64,000 nt of DNA from Oidiodendron maius Zn (GCA_000827325.1 KN832875.1:248001-312000), one strand, 5' to 3'. Counted from the first letter of the stretch, positions 34,957 to 46,576 are shown. Translations and numbers: made by a program. The notes: generated by a model from the letters alone, not told the origin.

Positions 34957-35891
34957 AATTTCAGACTGTTACAGACTGTTGTAGGGTTTCGCAGAGCCCG
35001 CAATATCGACAGGGCGCCCACAGATAGATATAATGGAATGAAAATGTTCGAATCCTGAAGTGAATGGCAGAGGTCTTCAACTGGGTCGAAGGCAGGAATA
35101 GCTTCCTGCTTCGTGGGGTTACCCGTTGCGTCGAGAAAAAAGGAGCGTCGTTCTCAAAGTTAATTTGGTCGGTATCCGCAAGGATAGTGGGAAGAGGACT
35201 CGTAAAGGATCGTAAGGTCGTTAGCTGTCTTGGGCTCTTGCCCTTACCCAAGAATTGCCCGGACTGGTTTTCGAGAAGGTGTTGAAATATCAGCCTCTTT
35301 GGTCTGCTTGAGTGGAAGATGCGATCTCTCGCCGAAGTGCTAAACCATTTCCGGTTCACCAGGAACAAAGAGCGGGAGTTCTTTTTTCCGCGATAAGAAA
35401 CTATCTCTATAGCCACACCAGCATCTGTAGTTCGCGCGCACCGATGAGAACGGACAACCAATTCTCCTGGGAGCACAGCGAATTCTCTTACTGGAGAGCC
35501 ATATTTCTCTCCAATCCGGGATCGAGCCAACCGCTATCCATATAATACAGGCTGAGTGCTTTTCAATTCAGCCATATAGTTGCTGCCTGAGGATTAAAAC
35601 TTTCATGACCACGTGATCGTATCAATGTACAGGCCGGCGTTTTGCCGTCCAAGCTGCTTAGGGCCATACGAGTCTCGAGGCTGTCAGCTCGATAATCAAT
35701 CGCGAAGGGACCTGCTCAACTCCAACTGAAAACTGCGGATACTCTACCGCCCTGAGACTTCTCTCTTCCTTCCACAATTGCAAGTTAATTTGCCTGAGTC
35801 TCACAAGGGATTCTACGACGCTTGCGAGACGCATTGACTCGAGCCGTCTTGTGTGAGTGAGGAGAAAGCAGAGCCGCCGCACGGGACTGTC
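34957..35891. other. Divergent promoter region of STRAP-like and kinase genes
   Basis: A 0.9-kb upstream region shared by two divergent genes. CACGTG occurs at about 35612. Open frames here have no domain. Confidence 0.5.
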
Positions 35892-37257
35892 ATGGCCTTC
35901 TCAGCCCCTCAGCATGGCCAAGATAGGCCGCAGGTGCAAGCATGCCGATACAAGACCGGCAAGACGCTAGGGGCAGGTTCATACTCGGTAGTTAAAGAGT
36001 GCGTCCACATCGACACCGGCAGATACTATGCCGCAAAGGTTATCAATAAGAGGCTAATGGCGGGGCGCGAACACATGGTTCGTTTCCTCTGTCACTCTTT
36101 CCACAGAATATCGTAGCTAATTCCTCTCCTAGGTCCGCAATGAAATAGCAGTCCTGAAGACTGTTTCCATGGGCCACCGAAATATCCTAACTCTTGTCGA
36201 CTATTTCGAGACGGCGAATAACCTCTACCTGGTTACAGACCTTGCCTTGGGGGGTGAGCTCTTTGACCGAATCTGTCGCAAGGGTTCGTACTACGAATCT
36301 GATGCTGCAGAGCTCATCCGAGCAACCCTCTCCGCCGTGGCCTACCTCCATGATCATGGCATCGTCCACCGCGATCTCAAGCCTGAAAATCTCTTATTCA
36401 GAACCCCAGAGGACAACGCTGATCTGCTCATTGCAGACTTTGGGCTGTCTAGAATCATGGATGAAGAGCAGTTTCGTGTCCTTACCACAACTTGCGGAAC
36501 ACCAGGCTACATGGCTCCTGAGATCTTTAAGAAGACCGGCCACGGCAAACCAGTGGACATGTGGGCCATCGGTGTTATCACATACTTCTTGCTGTGCGGA
36601 TACACCCCCTTTGACCGAGACTCTAACCTAGAGGAAATGCAAGCGATTCTCGTCGCAGACTATAGCTTCACGCCAATCGAGTACTGGCGGGGGGTCAGCC
36701 TTGATGCCCGAAACTTCATCAAGCGGTGCCTTACGATAAATGCCAAGGAGCGCATTACAGCCTATGAGGCGCTGCAACATCCTTTCGTGAGCGGCGAACC
36801 TTCAGGCAGGGAGGGCGAAGGCAAGGGCAGCGATCTCCTGCCAGTCGTCAAGAAGAACTTCAACGCGCGGCGCACCCTACACGCCGCCATCGACACCGTC
36901 CGTGCCATTAACAAGCTTCGAGAGGGCTACCATGGCATGATGGACGGGGCACCCTCGACAGACCCTGAGCGTGGCGCAAAGCCTCTGGAGAGGCCCGATA
37001 ACGGAGGGCCTGGTGCTGATGGTTTGGGCATAGATGTCGATAGCAGGATGGATATCGACTCAGGCTACGGCACTGCTCCTGGCACAGGAGGCCCTATCTC
37101 GACGGCTCCGGAGTACCAGGCGCACCCTGCAAACGTTGAGAAGCTCTCTGGGCGTGGCCAGTCTGAGGCCCAGATCCAGGCGCAGACGAGAAAGATCGAG
37201 GAGACAGCTAAGGGGCTTTGGAGCGCCACTCAGGCAAAGGTGTCCTCTGCACGATAA
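35892..37257 (+). CDS. cmkB: Calcium/calmodulin-dependent protein kinase
   Basis: Exons 35892-36077 and 36133-37257 (55-nt intron) give 436 residues. The kinase domain carries the Gly loop GAGSYSVV, the catalytic Lys in YYAAKVINK, IVHRDLKPENLLF, IADFGLSRI, GTPGYMAPEIF and DMWAIGVITYFLLCGYTPFDR. After it, KKNFNARRTLHAAIDTVRAI is the autoinhibitory and calmodulin-binding region typical of fungal CaMKs, and an acidic, Gly/Pro-rich tail follows. The kinase likely relays calcium signals in growth and stress. It resembles the Aspergillus CmkB group more than CmkA, but the assignment to B is by memory of the family. An in-frame ATG at 35853 is an alternative start. Confidence 0.9.
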
Positions 37258-37838
37258 GGCGGAGGCATATGTGCCGGAGTTCATTTGCGTTATATAAATA
37301 AAAGCGGTTTCGACAGGAGCATTAGCTTCGGTTCGTCTCACTGGGCTAGAACCGGCGTTCTTCCCGCTTCTCTCTACTAAGGTGTTGCTCATGGTCGTAC
37401 GGTCGAGCGCGGATAGTGATAAGTATGTGGATATGACTATGATATCATGACATGGCAGAAATACCTCTATAGAGATAGGGTACGACAGAATGGATAGTGC
37501 CAATAGGATCTCCATGAACGAGAGGTTGATCACATTTTACGCTATTTTCCTTTTGCTGATTTAGTGATTTACGGCAAGATGTCGCCACTTGTGTAGCAAC
37601 GACTCATCTGTAATAAGTCAACTATCACAATATTATCAGGTCAAAGAAAACAATCTACTCAAGGCCCTAAGAAGGGTTTTGGGGTTACCATCTTCATATT
37701 TAATATTACTGATTTCATATACATCTCTTCGTCATGGCGGCAGATATCTGGCCCCTAGATGTGTTTAATGAAGCTCATGCCAGGCTCTGGTTATTGAAAC
37801 AATACTTTTCATGCCTCCCAGCTGCTACTGGTGATGCG
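37258..37838. other. Convergent intergenic region
   Basis: 3' flanks of the kinase gene and the CYC2-like gene. No gene or RNA seen. Confidence 0.5.
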
Positions 37839-39134
37839 TTACATCTTCCACACTTGCCAGCCCTTTAAGCCCATCTGGCCAAGGACGCCTCCGAGCTCGC
37901 CCTGCTTCTCTTGTCCATCCTCCCATCTCTTCGGACCGGCGAAGAAACTCACAAATCCCTCCGGTCCCGAAACAAAGAGAAGTTTCGAGCTCATATCCCC
38001 TGCGGCCCTCCTTGTAGAGGCAGATATCATTTTTTGATCCAAGAACGTTCTTTCTTCGTCCACGAGGTAATCTACGCTCAGATGCTCGGGGTGCCTGGTT
38101 CTCATGAGCTGTAACTCACGGACCACGCCTTCTGCTAAATGAGGTGTGGATTTGCGCTCGCTGGCTGTTCGAGAAGGAGACGAGCTTAAACCGCCAACAC
38201 AATCAGCCCGTCTCCGGTTCGCCCATATGATGTGTATTTTCGGCTTCTGCCCTTCCGTCCTCTTCTCTAGTAGCGTGTACGCTACCTGCATCGCCGGAGC
38301 AATTCCCGTCCCACCTGCCAAGAACACGATGTCCGTGGCGTCCGTTGGGAGGTCAACTTCTGCCTGTGGGCCTCTTATCTCGATTATCGCATTGGGTGGG
38401 AGATTTGCAAGATAGTTGGAAACTTCCCCGTTTTTCTCGCGGCGTATAAGAAATCGTAGGTCAGGCGAGCTTTGCATATCGAGCTTTGGTGGGAGTGGTG
38501 TATAAGAGCGTGCGATATGTAGTTGTGGTTGTTTGAACTCGACAGACCATGTCCCTTGCTTCCAGCTATCCGCGTATGGCTCGATATCAGGACTCACATC
38601 AGCGTGAGGGTGGAGGGTAAGTATAAAGCTCGTGGGAGACACGTCTTGCTTGTCGATGACGGAGAAAGGGGTGAATCGTGGTGGGTTGAAGATGGCATGG
38701 TTTGCGGATAAGGATCGGTTATAATACTTGTCAGCAGTATATACTAACATAAGAAACCACAGGAGTCTGTAGTTCCATTTTGCGAATGGTATATATCGGG
38801 AACGAGGTACCATCCTGGGAGTGCGAGCCCATTCTGCGCGAGAGCCGAAGGGGAAGATGAGAAATGCTAGCATTTGTGGTGCTGCATATTTTGAAGCGCC
38901 AGCAGCCACATTTCCCTCTCCACCAGCTTGACAGCCTTGCTGCTTCCGATCATGGCTAAGCCATCTTAGACCAAACTTATCTCGGTCATCGAGTCGCGAT
39001 CGTCCGACATACAATTGAAGTAGCGCCCTATGGGGAGGATTATAACAGAGGCTTCGGCCAGCAAGCAGAAGGCATCGTCGCCTGATCGAAGGACCGGACA
39101 GTTGCCGACTCGAGGGCCAACTCACCAAGCGCAT
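37839..39134 (-). CDS. cyc2: CYC2-like mitochondrial FAD/NAD(P)H oxidoreductase
   Basis: This intronless gene encodes a ferredoxin-reductase-type flavoprotein. ARSYTPLP is the FAD-binding RxYTxL motif, the GGTGIAPAMQVAYTLL turn binds NAD(P)H and LLFVSGPEGFVSFFAGPKRW closes the domain. The N-terminus from 39134 (MRLVSWPSSRQLSGPSIRRR) is rich in Arg and Ser without acids, a mitochondrial presequence. WNYRLLWFLMLVYTADKYY is a membrane anchor. This matches yeast Cyc2, which helps reduce haem for cytochrome c maturation. The frame is open to ATG codons at 39188 and 39206, but those residues include acids, so 39134 (431 residues) is preferred. Confidence 0.85.
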   Translation of the reverse strand: MRLVSWPSSRQLSGPSIRRRCLLLAGRSLCYNPPHRALLQLYVGRSRLDDRDKFGLRWLSHDRKQQGCQAGGEGNVAAGASKYAAPQMLAFLIFPFGSRAEWARTPRMVPRSRYIPFAKWNYRLLWFLMLVYTADKYYNRSLSANHAIFNPPRFTPFSVIDKQDVSPTSFILTLHPHADVSPDIEPYADSWKQGTWSVEFKQPQLHIARSYTPLPPKLDMQSSPDLRFLIRREKNGEVSNYLANLPPNAIIEIRGPQAEVDLPTDATDIVFLAGGTGIAPAMQVAYTLLEKRTEGQKPKIHIIWANRRRADCVGGLSSSPSRTASERKSTPHLAEGVVRELQLMRTRHPEHLSVDYLVDEERTFLDQKMISASTRRAAGDMSSKLLFVSGPEGFVSFFAGPKRWEDGQEKQGELGGVLGQMGLKGWQVWKM

Positions 39135-39390
39135 TGAAGGATGTTGCTGCGTGGATTGAGAATCAGGAATTTCGGAACGCGCTTGCATGACGCTGGCATA
39201 AGTCATGTGACCTGAATCCTCGGTGCCCCATCATTTTCGGGGTTGACTTACTCAAATCATATACTCTGCTTCATTTCTATTGCTTCACTGCTGTCTGTTG
39301 TCCCTGGGCCCTATGAAATGCTGCTGCCCTCTCTGCCGCCCTCGTTACGTTTTATAAAAGTTGCTCCTTGATCTCTCTCGTCCCTATCTG

Positions 39391-40806
39391 CTATAGGTGG
39401 CTCTCTTTTTGCTGCTTTCTCTCGCTGAACTCGTGAGACCCAGTTGTATCACTCTCTTCTCCCAGGCCATCTATTTCTGTGGCATGGCCTTCAAGACCCG
39501 TATATTGCTCAATTTCGTGATTGCCGTACCTAAGTACAGTCAAGTCATCCTCTGGCTCGGTTTGCTCGTCCGTCGAGAGGTCACTTCCTTTAAACAGTCT
39601 ACTTAGTTCTGTACACGCCTCCTTGTAGCATAAATCTGCTGATTTGGGAAAAGATATCGGGTTGGGTTTCTTGTCAAACGCGTGCCCAACACCTTTAATC
39701 AATCCCCCATGTACGGTCTTTTGAATTTCTTCTCCTCGAAGTCTGTCGCCAAATAGTATACCTTCTGCGTTCAACATATCATATTCACACGTATAGAGAA
39801 TTATATCTTGCGGATAGGCGGCTCGGAGGACGTCATCAGATGCGGCTGCGGGAGAGAGATAAGGGTCTGCGAGATCGCATGTAGATTGTGATATGTATGA
39901 TCGATCGAAGAGGTCCGTAAGCATGAGAGGGAGGTTCTTGTTTGGTTGTGGGTTGGTCAAGCGTTTTTCATCGCGTGACTGTCGGAAATCGACCGGCGGG
40001 TAGAAGGACACGATGCAAACGATGGTGAAATCGGGAAGCTTCTGGCTCACTTCTAAGGCAGTTGGCTCTAGATCCGTGAGTTTGACGACCGAATTGCTGG
40101 TGCCAAGTGATCGAGCAGAGTGGGGCCGCGGTGGCATAAAAGGGGGTGTCGAAGGATATGACTGGGCAAGGGCGATGGAAGAACTTGACTGAACCAAACG
40201 CGAAGCACTGTTCTGGAGTAGAGGGTTGAATGGTCGTCGGAGAGACTTGGGATAGTCCTGAAAAGTGCGTTTGCCAGCATCAATTCTTAGCTCGTAGAGC
40301 AGCAAGGGTACAGCAAAAGCAAAGTTTCCCCCAGCTGAGAAGCCAGAGATGGCTATCTTATGCGGATCGAGGCTCAATTCTTCAGCATGCGCGGCAAGGT
40401 AGAGGATTGCATCCGCAGCATCTTCGAGCCCCACACTGAAAGGGTATTCAGGTGCAAGTCGGTAACCCACGCTCACCACGACAGCATCAGTCTGATGAAC
40501 CACCGCCGAAGCCCATCGAGCATCGTCTCTCTCTGTGCCAAGGGTAAAGCCTCCTCCGTGGTAGTTGACAACAACAGGAAAGCGGCGATCAGTCTCGCTG
40601 CAGAAGTAGGATGGAGGGACGTAGAAGACGAGCCGGAAGGAGCCACCACTAGTCGACAGTCGAGAGGGGATCGTGATCTCGAAATTGGGCTTCGGGGATT
40701 TGGGTTCAGCGAAATGATGGAGCTTGAAGCCAACGCCCATCAAAGCTCGCCATATTGAAGCATTCATATAGAGATAAGAAAATTCATCCACTATACAGGC
40801 ACTCAT
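39391..40806 (-). CDS. HSL-type alpha/beta-hydrolase (esterase/lipase)
   Basis: An intronless 471-residue protein of the hormone-sensitive-lipase-like group. It has the oxyanion motif VVNYHGGGFTLG, VSVGYRLAPEYPFS, and the nucleophile Ser in KIAISGFSAGGN. The Asp is probably in ILYTCEYDMLNAEG and the His in IKGVGHAFDKKP. Relatives usually read GDSAGG; here Phe replaces the Asp, as in some fungal members. A Ser/Pro-rich insertion of about 60 residues lies after the nucleophile helix, and the C-terminal 60 residues are acidic and disordered. Substrate is unknown; short-chain or aryl esters are possible. No signal peptide is seen. Confidence 0.88.
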   Translation of the reverse strand: MSACIVDEFSYLYMNASIWRALMGVGFKLHHFAEPKSPKPNFEITIPSRLSTSGGSFRLVFYVPPSYFCSETDRRFPVVVNYHGGGFTLGTERDDARWASAVVHQTDAVVVSVGYRLAPEYPFSVGLEDAADAILYLAAHAEELSLDPHKIAISGFSAGGNFAFAVPLLLYELRIDAGKRTFQDYPKSLRRPFNPLLQNSASRLVQSSSSIALAQSYPSTPPFMPPRPHSARSLGTSNSVVKLTDLEPTALEVSQKLPDFTIVCIVSFYPPVDFRQSRDEKRLTNPQPNKNLPLMLTDLFDRSYISQSTCDLADPYLSPAAASDDVLRAAYPQDIILYTCEYDMLNAEGILFGDRLRGEEIQKTVHGGLIKGVGHAFDKKPNPISFPKSADLCYKEACTELSRLFKGSDLSTDEQTEPEDDLTVLRYGNHEIEQYTGLEGHATEIDGLGEESDTTGSHEFSERKQQKESHL

Positions 40807-41377
40807 AGGTCGATTCGAGGCTCGTAGCAGAGGCGGTTGGGGTCGAGGGCATTAGGGAGCGATTGAGTGGAGGGTGGAATATTGTGGTCCCTCCTGCGCT
40901 CTTATCTACCCAGAGAGTCGTCATCCCCGGCGGGAGTCGTCGTACGATCGTCGGCACCTATCGCTTCTACTCCGCCCCTAGATCTGCACAGCCCTTACAT
41001 AACTGGCATACAGTTCGTCGTCCCTGAATATTTGTCTAAGTAGCCTCGGCCCTTACGTGTATATGTGAAAGAAGGCAAAATACAGTCAGGATTAATCTAT
41101 TGATTATCGCGCGGGGCATAATAGCATACTCTCGACAGGCTGATGATCAAGCCACATTTTATGCCTTCGCCAGCATGCAAGAATGGCTTTCTCTTACGAA
41201 AATCTCTGCTCTGCACATTGCCACTCAATACATATCTGTAGATAGTCCTCTTCCCGCTATATGTCCGATGCCATGTCTTATCCCCAACACTCGTTTCCTC
41301 CAACGCCCGCCAATGCAATGCTCTCATAATCATAACATCATAGACATCCTCCCCGCTATGTTCACTTTTCCGGCAAC
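40807..41377. other. Intergenic region
   Basis: Promoter side of the esterase gene and 3' end of the next minus-strand gene. No supported gene. Confidence 0.5.
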
Positions 41378-42262
41378 CTACCTCTTGCCGCCCTTTCTTG
41401 TCCCCGCCCTGTCAATCTTGTCCTTTCCAGGCTGATATGGCGCTGCAAGTTTAAGGTCTTCCCGTCTTTTTTGTCCCTCACCACCGAACGTGAGACTCCC
41501 ATCCGGCTGTATAACTTGTGGCGTCCCTTCTGTGGGCCGAGCTTGCTGATCCTTGTGTAGCTTGTCTAGGCTCTCGCCAACCACTGCGTACTGCGTCCAA
41601 TTTATAGGTGGACAACGGACGATGCTCTGCGCTCTCGGCAACGTCCCCCAATTTTCCTCCTTACTCATTTTCTCCACCCCTTCCTCACCCTCTTCATCAT
41701 CAGAATCCCCTTGCGGCAGCCCTAGTAGAGGATCCGGCTTGCTGCCCACTTCCCCAGCAACCAGCGCCCTCGCAAAGTTTTCGGTATCCGCCACTGCTCT
41801 CTCCTTTATCCGCTGCAGTGTCCGTATGTCTGCGGTGGCATTCCGTGCCTGGAGCTGAAGGATACTGATGGCGGACCTGAGCGCGATCGCATCCGGGTTC
41901 TCGTCGAAGGTGATGGGGACTGGGGGTGGCTGGGGAATGGCAGTCTGTGGAGGCTGAGAGTGAGTATAGGTATCGTGCGGCAGGAAGACATTCTGAGAGG
42001 GAGCTGTTCCTGAGGTGGCAAGCCGCGCGTGCTCGAGAGTGGGTGTAATGGGTGAATAGGGAGGACGAACTGGTGAAGCACTACGGGACTGGGAGCTGAG
42101 CTGCGACTGCGACAGTGAAGTCGAACTTTGAGATGTCATATGTGAGGAGGAAGTATCAACTGTCAGGCCTGGCATGTCGGTGTTGGCCCTTAACTGAGAT
42201 TTGAAGCCAGACTCGGGGGTTGGTTTTGGCTTCGGGGTGCGTTTTGGCTTGCGAGGAGCCAT
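41378..42262 (-). CDS. Conserved basic protein of unknown function
   Basis: Single exon, 294 residues. The N-terminus is strongly basic (MAPRKPKRTPKPKPTPE) and likely a nuclear signal, followed by a Ser/Thr/Gln-rich region. Residues 120-175 form a likely helix or coiled coil (ALRSAISILQLQARNATADI, then LQRIKERAVADTENFARALV). After an acidic stretch, AQSIVRCPPINWTQYAVVGE, then LDKLHKDQQARP, looks conserved, and the tail is basic. The arrangement would fit a small chromatin or kinetochore-type factor, but I do not recognise the family and give no function. Confidence 0.72.
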   Translation of the reverse strand: MAPRKPKRTPKPKPTPESGFKSQLRANTDMPGLTVDTSSSHMTSQSSTSLSQSQLSSQSRSASPVRPPYSPITPTLEHARLATSGTAPSQNVFLPHDTYTHSQPPQTAIPQPPPVPITFDENPDAIALRSAISILQLQARNATADIRTLQRIKERAVADTENFARALVAGEVGSKPDPLLGLPQGDSDDEEGEEGVEKMSKEENWGTLPRAQSIVRCPPINWTQYAVVGESLDKLHKDQQARPTEGTPQVIQPDGSLTFGGEGQKRREDLKLAAPYQPGKDKIDRAGTRKGGKR

Positions 42263-43458
42263 GTTGGTGGAGCAGGTGGCGGGGACGGATTATATTTGAT
42301 CCGACCGCTGTAGAGGGGAAAGACTAGTTGGGATTTGTACTGTTAGAAAGACAATAGGGCGAGTAAGAGAATATGGCCCTTTTGGATGCCAAGAAGCGGA
42401 TTTTACTATATAATTCAGTGAATAGGTAGACGAATGACCTTTTATGTGGCGAAGGCTTTCAGGCAGATACCTAGAAGTTGAGTTCTGGAAATGTCCTGAA
42501 ATTATGGGCACACCCATCTGTCAAATCCACGTAATCTCTTTCAACTCTAATTATTCGCTACTGGTGTAAAATCCAGGAATTATTTTGTACGTAGGTAGAT
42601 AACATCCACGCAATTGACTATATCTCTCACTTCTGCACATTCTTTCTTGGGACATTGGCCTGCCAGATGGTAGTCTGTCAGATATCATTGGCCAGCCTAG
42701 AAGGACTAATTGTATCTACTTTTGCTTTTAGGGTTAATACATTTGGTAATTTTGTGGAGTCAGTATCGACTCTTTATCCTTGCTGTTCGTACTTGTGGGT
42801 CTGCCACGTAGCATATCCTAGAAGTATGAAACTACTGGTTCCATATCGCCTTCACTTTGATCAAGACCTTTCTCGCAGAACCGCACTGTTGAATAAGGTG
42901 TGCTTTCGACGAAGACATTAATGTGGGGCTATCCCGCTAGCATGAATTGTGTCTTGGTCTCTCGGATTTGTGCAACTTTGCTCTGTAGGAGAGAGCAGCT
43001 TGTGGACTGGGGGAGATGGTTTCATCAGAATCTTTGTGGAGGTGGGTGTGCGATGCCACGGCACGAGAAGGGGATCTTGCCGAAGGAGACCACAGCTGGG
43101 ATGGTGCTGTCCGTGTCCGTGTTAGCCTTGATATGGATGTGGCGGGATATAATTATCCTGAGCTGCGGCTACAGAAAGATTACGCCAGTCCCGTGCTCTT
43201 AATGATGATGAAGAGGATGAACTCTGGGTCAAAATTTATGAGCTCGGAACCACCCATGCAGCATCGGATAACACATTCGCCGATCGCTTAAGCCCCTGTA
43301 ATCCCGACTCACTCCAGGGGCAAGATCGCTTCACATCCACTTGTCGAGCTTGGATCTTCGATGCCGAGGGCCAAACTCCCGTGGAAACTAAGGCAACTTT
43401 TAGCATAATACAGCACGTACATCTGTTTGACTTGCCTATCCTCCATCCAGCCTTTAAG
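42263..43458. other. Intergenic region with possible unannotated coding sequence
   Basis: From 42263 to about 42980 nothing is visible. From 42988 to 43458 two frames look partly coding and one joins the DUF2470 frame without a stop (see findings). Confidence 0.45.
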
Positions 43459-44160
43459 ATGGCATCTGACGATGCCGCCAAGGCTCCCATCATCTCCCAC
43501 ATGAACAGCTCGCATGCCGATTCCCTCTCTGCCTACCTCCAGTACTACAACCGCGTCCCACTCCCCGCCGCCTCCAAGCCAACCCTGGTGGACATCTCCC
43601 TCTCCTCCATGACAATCTGCGATGCCAATCAGAAGAGTCACATTGTCCGCTTTTCTCCTCCTATGGCGTCCTTCGCAGACGCCCGGATCCGTACCGTCGC
43701 CATGGATTCCGAGGCACGTCGGGCCCTGGGCGTGCGCATTACTGCCTACGAGCCGCCCACGCGACCACTACACGTCTTGCTCTTCGGGCTGTGCTGTATG
43801 ACTCTTGTGCTATATCTCACCTATAATTGGATCGTACCAGGCACGTTCATGTATGATGTCTTGCTTCCCTATTTCCCTGGGGGACAGAAGTGGTTCTTGT
43901 GGATTGTTCGCATACAGGTGCTGCCTGTGACCTTGATCCACTTGACGGAGACGTTCTTTCTAGACCGCACGAGACTCACTAGGTATGGCGTCACAAGATG
44001 GAGCGCACTGTGGTGGAAGTGGGCGCTGAGCTGTACTATTGAAGGGGTTGGCTGTTTTCACAGAATTGATGCGGAAGTGAAGAGGCAGCAGGCTACCTGG
44101 GATAGGGAGAAAGAGAGACAGAAGGAGCAGGAGGCTGCAGCGAAGGTGGGGCATCACTAA
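43459..44160 (+). CDS. DUF2470 domain membrane protein
   Basis: From the ATG at 43459 the product has 233 residues. It begins MASDDAAKAPIISHMNSSHA, whose HMNxxHADSL pattern is the DUF2470 domain, related to the haem-handling HugZ-type C-terminal domain. It continues through VDISLSSMTI to DARIRTVAMDSEARRALGVR. Two hydrophobic segments follow, PLHVLLFGLCCMTLVLYLTY and a more amphipathic KWFLWIVRIQVLPVTLIHLT, then an interfacial WSALWWKWALSC and a charged coiled-coil-like tail. Fungal members with this membrane extension are conserved and uncharacterised. The frame stays open for 99 more codons upstream without an ATG, so a 5' exon cannot be excluded. Confidence 0.82.
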   Translation: MASDDAAKAPIISHMNSSHADSLSAYLQYYNRVPLPAASKPTLVDISLSSMTICDANQKSHIVRFSPPMASFADARIRTVAMDSEARRALGVRITAYEPPTRPLHVLLFGLCCMTLVLYLTYNWIVPGTFMYDVLLPYFPGGQKWFLWIVRIQVLPVTLIHLTETFFLDRTRLTRYGVTRWSALWWKWALSCTIEGVGCFHRIDAEVKRQQATWDREKERQKEQEAAAKVGHH

Positions 44161-44723
44161 TGGCTTAAGTAAAGGGATCTTAGTAGAAGGTGGTATGTAG
44201 TTGATGAAGTGACGACTTGGTCTAGAAGTTAGGTCTACGGTATATTTATGAGCACAGCAGTCGAGCTACTCGGTCTCCAGATCTTACCTCATCTAGTTTA
44301 GTTCAGCAGCTTTGGACGAATTATTCTGTGAGCGAATTGTAATTACTTACTGTTCAACATGCACTCCAAACATTGAGATAAGGTAGTCCAGGGTAAAAAG
44401 CAATGGCACAGAAAATAGATTAATGCAATTCATAGGTGGTATACGCGAAACTAGTACCGCAACAAAGAGAACTCGCCCTGCCTGCAGTGACATGAAGCCA
44501 GAAGTTTCCGTCCAGCGAGTGTAGCCACAGTTAATTAAAGTGTTAGCAGGCACCATAAAGCCAAAAACGCCTAACAGGTTGTAAATTACCCGCTCGCTCA
44601 GTGTCTGCCCTTTATGCTTGTCATCTCCGGCTCTGAAACCTCCTCATCGCCCAATAATATCCCATGCTACCATATATACTTGTCTATTCGCTACTGAAGG
44701 GTTATTCGGTCCACGAGGCTCAT
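44161..44723. other. Convergent intergenic region
   Basis: 3' flanks of the DUF2470 gene and the next minus-strand gene. No supported gene. Confidence 0.5.
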
Positions 44724-45479
44724 TCATTCATGGTCTTTGGCCGGTGGAGGTGGAGGTACGTCGTCTCCATCTTCCGCAACAGAGTTCAAGTCAGCACTGA
44801 GGTTCATCCTTTGCCTTTCAACGAGCACATATTCGGGTTCGGATTCAGAGAGAGATTCAGATTCACCTTCGCTGGCGCCCGGGGTGGGCGGTAACGCCCC
44901 TGGCAAAGGCGGCGCCTGGCTATAAGACTCAGTTGGTCTGCGCCCAGTGGTGGGCCGGCCGTCCCTAGTCTTGGGCCGGTTTGCCGTCTGCGGCCGGGAG
45001 GGTGCGCTGGTGGACTCTGAGAGGGGAGACGTGGGCTGTTCGCGTTTGGTCTGGGAGAAAGTGTCACCAAGAGGGACCCGTGAGCGTGGGCTAGAGCGTC
45101 CAGATCGGTGGTTGGTAGGAGATGTTTCGCCTGACGCTGCGGCCTTGAGGCGCTCCTCTGTCGCCTTGAGGCGCGCTTCAAGAGCCTCGAGCTCCGATGT
45201 CTGAGATGTGACTTTCATTTTCCTTGGGAAATTAGTACCATGTTCTGCAGGGGACGGGCAATGGTTACTTTTCGCTGACAGCAGCATCGAGGTCTGCGAT
45301 GGAGTTGTCTATCTTGAAGAGGTCATCCAGGGCAAGGGAAAAGGAGCGGGCCATAGTTCTGGGCGCTGTCAGTCTCTTCCGATAGGAGTGAAAGGTGCCG
45401 AAGTATGGGAATAAACAAAAACATACGATTGAGGCCGGTTGCTGGGTTTCCATTCTCGGTCAAGCTCTTCGTCAGACAT
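44724..45479 (-). CDS. Small conserved protein of unknown function
   Basis: Exons 45479-45427, 45358-45269 and 45222-44724 give 213 residues. Introns are 68 and 46 nt; the second has a TACTAAT branch site. The N-terminal 80 residues look ordered: MSDEELDREWKPSNRPQS, then SFSLALDDLFKIDNSIADLD, then a coiled coil ELEALEARLKATEERLKAAA. The rest is Ser/Pro/Arg-rich and disordered, with SRVPLGDTF and an acidic patch near residue 180, ending in a Pro run. No membrane segment or signal peptide is seen. I do not recognise the family; the coiled coil suggests a partner-binding subunit. Confidence 0.75.
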
Positions 45480-46576
45480 GATGGGAGGATTGTAAGACAG
45501 TAGAAAGGGGTGAGTAAGGTCGTAGATATTTCGTCTGTCTGCAGAAGATGATCGAGATATGCAGGTCAGGACCGGGAGAAAAGTGAGAGAGAGCTGTCTC
45601 AGAAGAGCTCCTGTTGTGGTACTCTGTGGACCTCCCGTCTGGGAGCTAAATTGGCAATAGGGGTTGGCGAGCCTAGCGGGTAACAATCTCGCTGGCGATC
45701 GTCACTGTCGGGCTGCCGTGAGATTGCCGATGAGTACACGTTTGACTGTGATGAAAGGGAGCGTGACCGGGTGGAATAGGGCTCATATGAAGTAGATCTG
45801 GGATCAATACTGTGATTGTAGGAGAGGGAAGAGATCTTATATAGCTAGAAGAGCTGTATCAGGCTGCGCTGCAAGGTGTAATGAGACGGTATTGAAGAGA
45901 TGAGACGTAGCTTTGATGCCTTGAAGTTCAGGCATTCGGCGGATTGAAATCGGAGTGAGCCACTGCGAACGAGTTCACCTAGCGCCCAGTCAAGCGCTCG
46001 CAAGGCAAGGATTGCAGTAGTATGTGGAGCACTATGAAAATGAGTAGGTTAATGCAATAGGCAGCAGTACGTCGCAGGAGAATACAAAAGGGGCCCGTCA
46101 GATGATTGCGGGCTTGCAAAGTCAGCCGAATAGACAGAGTGGAATGGGCCAATCTTCAGCAGCGGAGCCAGATAGTCATAAACGGATATCTGCAGTCGAG
46201 AGCTCTTGGGGGAAGATGGTATAGACCAGGTTTAGAAAATCATCTGACAGCTCTCACGTTCAGCACAAAGAGCATATGCTCTACTGCCATTTGGCAAGTT
46301 GGTCTAAGAACACACTGCTTGCTATCTTTCTGCTACAGGGGTCGAGTTATTCGTATACGGAAGAGGTCCTGATCTCTTCTTAATCATGGACAATGTTCCT
46401 AACTATCGTGGCTAATGCTCAACATCCTTTAATGAATCACCAGTAAAGACACTCTGGCTTTAGCCCGCTTCCAAAACTTCCAGAGAGGTATCAAAAGTAA
46501 AAGGATTCCGTCATATAACTCCTTCCATCCTGTCCATCGCTTTATATATTCCAATTTCCATTCATAGTCCTGTTGC
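45480..46576. other. Intergenic region
   Basis: 1.1 kb upstream of the small conserved gene. Short unrelated frames only; no domain. Confidence 0.5.
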
